Source: Solirubrobacterales bacterium
GTDB taxonomy: Bacteria > Actinomycetota > Thermoleophilia > Solirubrobacterales > Solirubrobacteraceae
Direction of reading: 5' to 3'
Assembly: GCA_015655225.1 (NCBI GenBank)
Contig: JAATFK010000438.1
Location: 1 to 12,567 of the forward strand
DNA: 12,567 nt
Below, piece by piece: positions 7,345-12,567 of this stretch. Position 1 is the stretch's first letter. Each line of letters begins with the position of its first letter. The position numbers and the translations under genes were made by a program. Below the pieces are notes generated by a model. The model was not told where the DNA came from, did no database searches, and saw only the letters and a list, made by a program, of their open reading frames with translations.

Positions 7345-9288
7345 ATGCGCCGGCGGCTTCGCTCCGCGCTCCCGGTGCACCGCCACTCGCTTCCCCAGCT
7401 GATCGTGGACGGTGCCCTGGTCGCGCTCGCCTACGTCCTCGCGTTCCAGCTGAGGTTCGACCAGGGCATCCCGGAGAGATACCGCCTGCTCCGGGACCAC
7501 ACGATCTGGTGGATCGTGCCGCTCTGTGCGGTCGTCTTCGCCCTCTTTGGGCTGTACCAGCGGCTGTGGACCTACGTCGGCCAGCGGGACTACGAGTCGC
7601 TCGTCCGCTCGGTCGTCGTCTCGGCCGTCCTCGTGATCGGCGGGATCGCGCTGATCCACCCGGTCACGATCGCGACGCACGACAGCTCCGCGCGGGTCGC
7701 GGTCGGCATGCCGACCGGCGTCGCCGCCGGCTGGCTGCTGATGATGCTCGTCTTCCTCGGCGCCGCGCGCTTCGCCGTCCACCTCGTCTTCGAGCGGCGA
7801 CTGCGCGGCTTCCGCGTGATGAAGGGCGCCCGCGACGTGCTGATCGTCGGCGGCGGCGACGGTGGCCGCCTCGTCGCGCGCGAGCTGGTGCGCAATCCCG
7901 CGCTGCGGCTGCGCCCCGTCGGCTTCGTCGACGACGACCCGCGCAAGCAGGGGATGAAGGACGAGCACGGCCTGAAGGTGCTCGGCACCACCGACGAGCG
8001 CGACCTCGCGCGGATCCTCGACGAGGTCGAGCCCGACGAGGTGATCATCGCGATCCCGTCCGCCCCCGGCACGGTGCGCGGCCGTGTCGTCGCCGCCTGC
8101 CGCGAGCGCGGGATCCCGATCCGCACGCTGCCGACCGTCTTCGAGCTGCTGCAGAACGGCAGCGGCGGTGGCGGGATGCAGGTGATGCGACAGCTGCGCG
8201 AGCTGAGCATCGAGGACATCCTCGGGCGCGAGCCGGTGCGGATGGAGCTGGAGCGCGTCGGCGCGTACCTGACCGGCGAGGTCGTGCTCGTGACCGGCGC
8301 GGGCGGCTCGATCGGCAGCGAGCTGTGTCGCCAGATCGCGCGCGTGAACCCACGCCGGATCGTGCTGGTCGACCACGCCGAGGACAACCTCTTCCAGATC
8401 CTGCGCGAGCTGGAGGAGGACCGCCACGTGCGCAACGCGGTGCCGGTGCTGGCCGACTGCAAGGAGGAGGAGCGCATGCGCGAGGTCTTCCTCGAGCAGC
8501 GCCCGACGGTCGTCTTCCACGCCGCCGCCTACAAGCACGTCGCGATGATGGAGCTGAACCCGGTCGAGGCGGTCCGCAACAACGCGCTCGCGACGCGGCT
8601 CGTCGCGCGCATCGCGGGCGAGGCCGGCGTCAAGCGCTTCGTGCTGATCTCGACCGACAAGGCGGTCAAGCCGGCGACCGTGATGGGCGCCTCGAAGGCG
8701 CTCGCCGAGTGGGGCGTCGAGGCGGCCGCGGCGCGCCACCCCGGCACCCGCTTCGCGACCGTCCGCTTCGGGAACGTGCTCGGCTCCTCCGGCTCGGTCG
8801 TGCCGATCTTCCGCCGTCAGATCGCGGCGGGCGGTCCCGTCACGATCACCGACGAGCGCATGACGCGCTACTTCATGACGATCCCGGAGGCGGTCCAGCT
8901 CGTGATCCGCTCCGGCTCGCTGACCGACCGCAGCGGCGAGGTGTTCGTGCTGGAGATGGGGGAGCCGGTCGCGATCGTCGACCTCGCGCGCGACATGATC
9001 CGGCTCTCCGGCCTCGAGCCCGACCGCGACATCGCGATCGACGTGATCGGCGCGAGGGCCGGCGAGAAGCTGCACGAGGAGCTGTTCAACCCCTACGAGC
9101 GGCCGCAGCCGACGCCGGCGGAGAAGATCGTCCGCGCCGCGCGCGCCCCGCTCGACCCCGCCTGGGTCGAGTCGACGTTCGCCGAGATCAACCTGTTCGT
9201 CCTCGAAGGCGACGCGACCGGGTTGGCGGCGAAGGTCGCCGAGCTGTCCGCCGTGCGTACCGCGCCGGGTCCCCAGGTAGCCTCCTAA
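7345..9288 (+). CDS. Membrane-bound nucleotide-sugar 4,6-dehydratase, PglF/WbpM/CapD type
   Basis: These enzymes convert UDP-GlcNAc, or a related sugar nucleotide, to a 4-keto-6-deoxy sugar using bound NAD. The 647-residue protein has the full architecture: about four N-terminal transmembrane helices (roughly 17-36, 55-72, 90-107 and 125-148), a first Rossmann domain with VLIVGGGDGG (165-174), and the catalytic SDR domain with TGAGGSIGSE (317-326), HAAAYKHVAMME (392-403), ISTDKAVKP (435-443) and VMGASK (446-451). Met447 stands where classical SDR enzymes have Tyr, with Lys451 four residues on, as in WbpM and PglF. FGNVLGSSGSVVP (475-487) and GARAGEKLHEELF (569-581) complete the family pattern. 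The ATG start is chosen for the -10 box just before it. A TTG at 7294, overlapping DUF354, would add 17 residues. The next-door DegT aminotransferase is the expected following step. Confidence 0.93.
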   Translation: MRRRLRSALPVHRHSLPQLIVDGALVALAYVLAFQLRFDQGIPERYRLLRDHTIWWIVPLCAVVFALFGLYQRLWTYVGQRDYESLVRSVVVSAVLVIGGIALIHPVTIATHDSSARVAVGMPTGVAAGWLLMMLVFLGAARFAVHLVFERRLRGFRVMKGARDVLIVGGGDGGRLVARELVRNPALRLRPVGFVDDDPRKQGMKDEHGLKVLGTTDERDLARILDEVEPDEVIIAIPSAPGTVRGRVVAACRERGIPIRTLPTVFELLQNGSGGGGMQVMRQLRELSIEDILGREPVRMELERVGAYLTGEVVLVTGAGGSIGSELCRQIARVNPRRIVLVDHAEDNLFQILRELEEDRHVRNAVPVLADCKEEERMREVFLEQRPTVVFHAAAYKHVAMMELNPVEAVRNNALATRLVARIAGEAGVKRFVLISTDKAVKPATVMGASKALAEWGVEAAAARHPGTRFATVRFGNVLGSSGSVVPIFRRQIAAGGPVTITDERMTRYFMTIPEAVQLVIRSGSLTDRSGEVFVLEMGEPVAIVDLARDMIRLSGLEPDRDIAIDVIGARAGEKLHEELFNPYERPQPTPAEKIVRAARAPLDPAWVESTFAEINLFVLEGDATGLAAKVAELSAVRTAPGPQVAS

Positions 9289-9305
9289 CGTCTCCAGCGC
9301 TCTTC

Positions 9306-10676
9306 ATGACCTTCACGTACGCCCTCTCAGTCCACAACTTCATCGACAAGATCGGCTCGTATGCCGGCTTTGCGGCGATCATCGGCCTCGCGCTGTTCGC
9401 GCTGCTGCTGTTCGCCCAGGCGCGCGAGCTGCGGCGGCTGCGCGACTGGGGCGCACAGGCGCACGACCGCATCGGTGAGCTGGAGCGCGGGCTCGCGACC
9501 GCGCTCGACATGGCGCGCCGTCCGCCGGCGCCGCCCCGGCAGGCCGCCGCGCCGGTCCCCGGCCGCGGCGCTCCCGCCGGCCGTCGCGCTCCCGGCGCTC
9601 CCGGCGTTCCCGCGTCCGCCGGCGCACGCGCCGGAGCCGCCGCCGCAAGCGCGGCCGGCGCCGCCGCCGCGACGCGCGCGCCGCAGGTCGCCAGCACCTC
9701 CGCTCCGACCCGTCGCCCGCTGCTGCCGGCGGCACCGGCCGGCGTCGGCGGCCCGGCGCTCGCCTCCGCGACGGTCCTGATCCCGCTGCCGGCCGCGCCC
9801 GCGGCCGTGCCGCTGCCGCCGGCGCGCCAGCCCCAGCCGGCCGTCGCGACGCCTGGTGCGGTGACGCCGGCCGCCGCGCGCGCGGGCGCCCCGGCCGCGC
9901 CGCTCACGAACGGTCCCGCGACCGTCGCGGCTCCGGCCGTCGCCCCCAACGGCCTGCGCGACGACGACGACGACGACTACGAGGACGACGGCTACGACAC
10001 GCCGCCGCCGCGTCGCGCGACGCCCGCGCAGCGTCCCGCGGCCGGCGCTCCGCCGCGTCGCCCCGTCCGTCCGACCGCGCCGCCGCCCGCGCCCGCGTGG
10101 GCAAGCGCGACCCCGCAGGACGGCGAGGAGCCGCCGCGTGGCGGCCGCCGCCGGCTGTTCGCGATCCTCGGCGCGGTCGCGGCGCTGATCGTGGTCGTCG
10201 CCGTGGTCGTGGTCGTCACCCACGGCGGTGGTGGCAACGGCACGACGACGCCGAGAAGCGCCGCGACCACGACGCGCACGCGCACCACCACCGCCAGAAG
10301 ATCGTCGACGAGACGATCGACCACGCCGAGAAGAGCGGCGACGGCCGCGACCGTCCCGGCCTCGTCCATCACCGTCGCGGTCCTCAACGGCACGACCCAG
10401 GGCGGCCTCGCGACGACGGTCGCCTCCCAGCTGACGGGCGCCGGCTACAGACAGGGCGTCGTCACGAACGCCTCCTCGCCAGATCGCACCGCGACCGTCG
10501 TGATGTACACGGCCGGCCACGAGCAGGCGGCGAGACAGGTCGCGCAGACGCTGAGACTGCCGGCCGACACCGTCCAGGCGATCAACCCCGACACCGACTC
10601 GAGCTGTCGCGGCACGTCGGCGAGCTGCACGGCGACCGTCGTGGTGACCGTCGGCGCCGACCGCAGAACGACGTAG
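9306..10676 (+). CDS. Two-helix membrane protein with C-terminal LytR_C domain
   Basis: The 456-residue product has a hydrophobic helix at 21-38 followed by a basic, coil-like segment (39-70), a long Ala/Pro-rich low-complexity region (72-216), an acidic patch (219-231, six Asp in a row then YEDDGYD), more Pro/Arg-rich sequence, and a second helix at 284-304. Beyond it lies a Thr/Arg-rich stretch (313-350), then a LytR_C domain (about 355-450) starting ITVAVLNGTTQGGLA. C434 and C441 could pair outside the cell. Basic flanks after helix 1 and before helix 2 put the middle in the cytoplasm and the LytR_C domain outside. No LCP catalytic domain is present. Solitary LytR_C proteins such as mycobacterial VirR are linked to envelope integrity, but the role here is unknown. 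Arginine codons switch to AGA after helix 2. The start is 17 bp after the dehydratase stop. Confidence 0.85.
   Translation: MTFTYALSVHNFIDKIGSYAGFAAIIGLALFALLLFAQARELRRLRDWGAQAHDRIGELERGLATALDMARRPPAPPRQAAAPVPGRGAPAGRRAPGAPGVPASAGARAGAAAASAAGAAAATRAPQVASTSAPTRRPLLPAAPAGVGGPALASATVLIPLPAAPAAVPLPPARQPQPAVATPGAVTPAAARAGAPAAPLTNGPATVAAPAVAPNGLRDDDDDDYEDDGYDTPPPRRATPAQRPAAGAPPRRPVRPTAPPPAPAWASATPQDGEEPPRGGRRRLFAILGAVAALIVVVAVVVVVTHGGGGNGTTTPRSAATTTRTRTTTARRSSTRRSTTPRRAATAATVPASSITVAVLNGTTQGGLATTVASQLTGAGYRQGVVTNASSPDRTATVVMYTAGHEQAARQVAQTLRLPADTVQAINPDTDSSCRGTSASCTATVVVTVGADRRTT
9960..9977 (+). repeat. In-frame GAC x6 trinucleotide tract
   Basis: Six tandem GAC codons encode Asp219-Asp224 of the LytR_C protein, inside an acidic patch that continues to residue 231. 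Such tracts can change copy number by slippage without shifting the frame. Here that would alter the charge of the cytoplasmic linker. Confidence 0.85.
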
Positions 10677-10696
10677 CGGCGGGCCGGTCCCGCTCG

Positions 10697-11470
10697 ATGG
10701 CGCCTTTCCTCGACCTTCCGTCGCGCAGTGGGAAGCCGCGTCAGCAGGGACTCACGCACGTGATCGACCACGGCCTCTCGTGCGCCCAGGTCGACGGGCT
10801 CGTCGAGGTCGCGGGCGACGCCGTCGACATCGTCAAGCTCGGCTGGGGCACGTCGCTCGTGACCGGCAACCTCGCCCCCAAGCTCACGCGCTACCGCGAG
10901 CACGGGATCCCGGTCGTGCTCGGGGGGACGCTCACGGAGCTGTCGATCGCCCAGGACCGCGTCGACCAGATGATCGCCTGGCTGCACGAGCTGGAGCTGG
11001 ACCACGTCGAGATCTCCGACGGCACGATCGAGCTGCCGCACGAGCAGAAGATCGCGCTGATCCGCCGCCTCGTCGCGGAGGGCTTCACGGTCCTCTCCGA
11101 GGTCGGCTCGAAGGACGACGCGCGGATCATGGCGCCGTACGTCTGGGTCGACCAGATCCAGCGCGAGCTGGAGGCCGGCGCCTGGAAGGTGATCGCGGAG
11201 GCGCGCGAGTCCGGCACCGCCGGCATCTACCGCGCCGACGGCGAGGTGCGGATGGGCCTGATCGACGAGATCGCGCACGCGATCCCGCCCGAGCGGCTGC
11301 TGTTCGAGGCGCCCCAGAAGGCGCAGCAGGTCTGGTTCCTGCGGCGCTTCGGCACCGAGGTCAGCCTCGGCAACATCGCGCCCGACGACGTGCTCTCGCT
11401 CGAGACGCTGCGGCTCGGGCTCCGCTCCGACACGGCCGCGTTCGCGCTCGACCGGGGGAAGCCGGCGTGA
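10697..11470 (+). CDS. comA: Phosphosulfolactate synthase, ComA family
   Basis: ComA joins sulfite to phosphoenolpyruvate to form (2R)-phospho-3-sulfolactate. This is the first step of coenzyme M synthesis in methanogens and of sulfolactate formation in some Bacillus. The 257 residues match the family length of about 250. Recognisable segments are THVIDHGLS (20-28), DIVKLGWGTSLVTGNLAPKL (44-63), VVLGGTLTEL (73-82), VEISDGTIELP (104-114), LSEVGSKDD (133-141), AEARESGTAGIY (167-178), LFEAPQKAQQVWFL (202-215) and SLGNIAPDDVLSLETLRLGL (223-242). This is a TIM-barrel, cytoplasmic enzyme. The family also includes plant HSA32-like proteins of other function, so the reaction is likely but not certain. 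The ATG at 10697 has no clear ribosome site and is 20 bp after the LytR_C stop. The histidine phosphatase start overlaps the stop of this gene. Confidence 0.88.
   Translation: MAPFLDLPSRSGKPRQQGLTHVIDHGLSCAQVDGLVEVAGDAVDIVKLGWGTSLVTGNLAPKLTRYREHGIPVVLGGTLTELSIAQDRVDQMIAWLHELELDHVEISDGTIELPHEQKIALIRRLVAEGFTVLSEVGSKDDARIMAPYVWVDQIQRELEAGAWKVIAEARESGTAGIYRADGEVRMGLIDEIAHAIPPERLLFEAPQKAQQVWFLRRFGTEVSLGNIAPDDVLSLETLRLGLRSDTAAFALDRGKPA
11454..11459 (+). promoter_or_regulatory. Ribosome binding site within comA for the phosphatase
   Basis: GGGGGA lies inside the last codons of comA, seven bases before the overlapping GTG start at 11467. It supports that start and coupled translation of the two genes. 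Confidence 0.5.
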
Positions 11471-12027
11471 TCGTGCTGGCGCGGCACGGCGAGACGGACG
11501 ACAACCGCCCGCCGCTGCGCTTCCAGGGCCAGCGCGACACGCCGCTCAACGACGTCGGCCGCGAGCAGGCGCGCGCGCTCGCCGAGCGGGTCGCCGCGCG
11601 CGAGCAGCCGTTGGGCGCGCTGTGGGCGAGCGACCTCTCGCGCGCGCGGGAGACGGCCGAGATCGTCGGCGAGCGGATCGGGCTGACGCCACGGCTCGAC
11701 GCGCGCCTGCGCGAGGGCGGGCGCGGCCGCTGGGAGGGGTTGCTGTTCGGCGACGTCGAGCGCGACGATCCCGACGGCTGGGCCGCCTGGCGCGCCGCCG
11801 GTGCCTCCTTCCGCTTTCCCGACGGCGAGTCGCTCGAGGAGCAGCAGGCGCGCGTCCTCGCGGCGCTCGCCGAGATCGAGGCGGCGGCCGAGCGGGACGG
11901 GAGCGGCCCGGCGCTCGTCGTCTGCCACGGCGGGTCGATCCGCGTCGTGCTCTGCGCCCGCGACCCGCGCGGCCTCGACGCGTTCCACAGCTTCGACGTG
12001 CCGAACGTCGCCTTGGTGGCGCTGTGA
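11467..12027 (+). CDS. Histidine phosphatase (phosphoglycerate-mutase-like)
   Basis: A 186-residue cytoplasmic member of the histidine phosphatase superfamily. The catalytic RHGET (6-10) carries the phospho-accepting H7. SDLSRARETAE (55-65) is the usual second block, LREGGRGRWEG (81-91) includes the likely acid E83, and VVCHGGSIRVVL (151-162) holds the second histidine H154. The GTG start overlaps the comA stop in a GTGA junction with a good ribosome site, so the two are translated together. Members of this family act on many small phosphates (sugar phosphates, alpha-ribazole phosphate, glucosyl-3-phosphoglycerate), and the motifs do not reveal the substrate. The coupling makes the ComA product, 2-phosphosulfolactate, the best guess, in place of the unrelated ComB phosphatase. 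Its own stop overlaps the next gene in the same way. Confidence 0.92.
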   Translation: MIVLARHGETDDNRPPLRFQGQRDTPLNDVGREQARALAERVAAREQPLGALWASDLSRARETAEIVGERIGLTPRLDARLREGGRGRWEGLLFGDVERDDPDGWAAWRAAGASFRFPDGESLEEQQARVLAALAEIEAAAERDGSGPALVVCHGGSIRVVLCARDPRGLDAFHSFDVPNVALVAL

Positions 12028-12567
12028 CGCGCGTCGCCCGGATCGCCTTCGGCGTGCTGGTGCTCGCCACGATCGGCGCCTTCTTCGTGACGCAGAAGCT
12101 GAAGAGCAGCCCGCCGGTGATAGTCCGGCCCGAGTTCACGCCCGACCCGCCGGAGCTGTCGCCGGTCGCCGGCGCGACGATCCGCCGCGTCGCGTTCTCC
12201 TTCTGGATCCTGCACTCCGACACCGTGGACGTCTCGATCGTCGACTCCGCCGGGCGGATCGTGCGGCGGATCGCGACCGGCACGTACCTGCCGAAGAAGG
12301 TGCGCCGGATCTACCACTGGAACGGGCTCGACTCGAGCGGCAGCGCCGTCTCCGACGGCCACTACAGCGTGCGCGTCGCGCTGCGCCACCAGGGCCGGAC
12401 GATCGACCTGCCGGAGACGATCGCGGTCGACTCGCGCGCGCCGATGCCGGCCGTCACCGCGATCACGCCGCAGGAGGCGAGCGGCCCGGCGTTCCTCCCG
12501 CAGAAGGGCATCGCCGCCGTCACCGTCCACCTGAAGGGGACCGAGGGCCGCCAGGCGCAGCTCGCGA
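12024..12567 (+). CDS. Membrane-anchored FlgD-Ig-like protein, cut by the window end
   Basis: The frame opens with a GTG that overlaps the phosphatase stop (GTGA) and stays open to the window end, giving 181 complete codons. The N-terminus has a short basic part and a hydrophobic helix (8-22), acting as a signal anchor with no lipobox and no clear signal-peptidase site. A Pro-rich linker follows (29-47), then a beta-rich domain (about 50-137). Its core, YHWNGLDSSGSAVSDGHYSV (97-116), matches the W-x-G ... G-x-x-V-x-x-G-x-Y pattern of FlgD-type Ig-like domains. A second, incomplete domain seems to begin near 139. Such domains are protein-protein or structural modules and by themselves show no link to flagella. 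The protein should face outward. The missing C-terminal part may define its function. Confidence 0.75.
   Translation, partial: MTRVARIAFGVLVLATIGAFFVTQKLKSSPPVIVRPEFTPDPPELSPVAGATIRRVAFSFWILHSDTVDVSIVDSAGRIVRRIATGTYLPKKVRRIYHWNGLDSSGSAVSDGHYSVRVALRHQGRTIDLPETIAVDSRAPMPAVTAITPQEASGPAFLPQKGIAAVTVHLKGTEGRQAQLA

Noticed and set aside
7270..9075. A 601-residue minus-strand open frame opposite the dehydratase
   Set aside because: Antisense shadow: His/Asp/Arg-rich with no domain, while the plus strand carries a full PglF/WbpM-type enzyme.
7509..9305. Upstream extension of the LytR_C frame through the dehydratase gene
   Set aside because: The frame stays open only because of high GC. The translation is Arg-rich noise until the ATG at 9306, after which a membrane helix and sensible sequence begin.
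10677..10696. Small GCGGG/CCCGC hairpin between the LytR_C gene and comA
   Set aside because: A five-base GC stem is common by chance at this base composition and has no T-run. I do not claim a terminator.

Overview
The window is very GC-rich, with G or C at nearly every third codon position, and is densely coded. Gene content and codon use point to an actinobacterium. The class Thermoleophilia (Solirubrobacter or Conexibacter type) is my best guess, based on general resemblance rather than any search. No tRNA, rRNA, CRISPR array, insertion sequence or phage gene was seen, and no gap between genes exceeds 100 bases.

The left third (1-4461) is read leftward. From upstream to downstream it holds an undecaprenyl-diphosphate phosphatase (uppP), a near-perfect 22-bp hairpin that starts inside the uppP stop codon, a 741-residue multidomain glycosyltransferase, purM (purine synthesis) and the first 45 codons of an unidentified gene. 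A 56-bp divergent gap (4462-4517) separates this block from the rightward block.

The right two thirds (4518-12567) are read rightward. They hold an LppP/LprE-like lipoprotein, a DegT-family sugar aminotransferase, a DUF354 protein, a membrane-bound PglF/WbpM-type nucleotide-sugar 4,6-dehydratase, a two-helix membrane protein ending in a lone LytR_C domain, a ComA-type phosphosulfolactate synthase, a histidine phosphatase, and the start of a membrane-anchored FlgD-Ig-like protein. Gaps are short (6-37 bp), and the last three genes run into each other, two of the junctions being GTGA overlaps.

Most of the window reads as cell-envelope work. The dehydratase and aminotransferase together could make a 4-amino-4,6-dideoxy UDP-sugar. 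DUF354 (GT-B-like) and the large glycosyltransferase could use or modify it. UppP would recycle the undecaprenyl carrier, and the LytR_C protein could act where glycopolymers are attached to the wall. The comA-phosphatase pair looks like a separate two-step route to sulfolactate. Points worth a second look are the hairpin element, the comA-phosphatase coupling, the amino-sugar module with DUF354, a block of AGA arginine codons confined to the outer half of the LytR_C protein, and altered signature residues in UppP and in the glycosyltransferase's GT-A-like domain.
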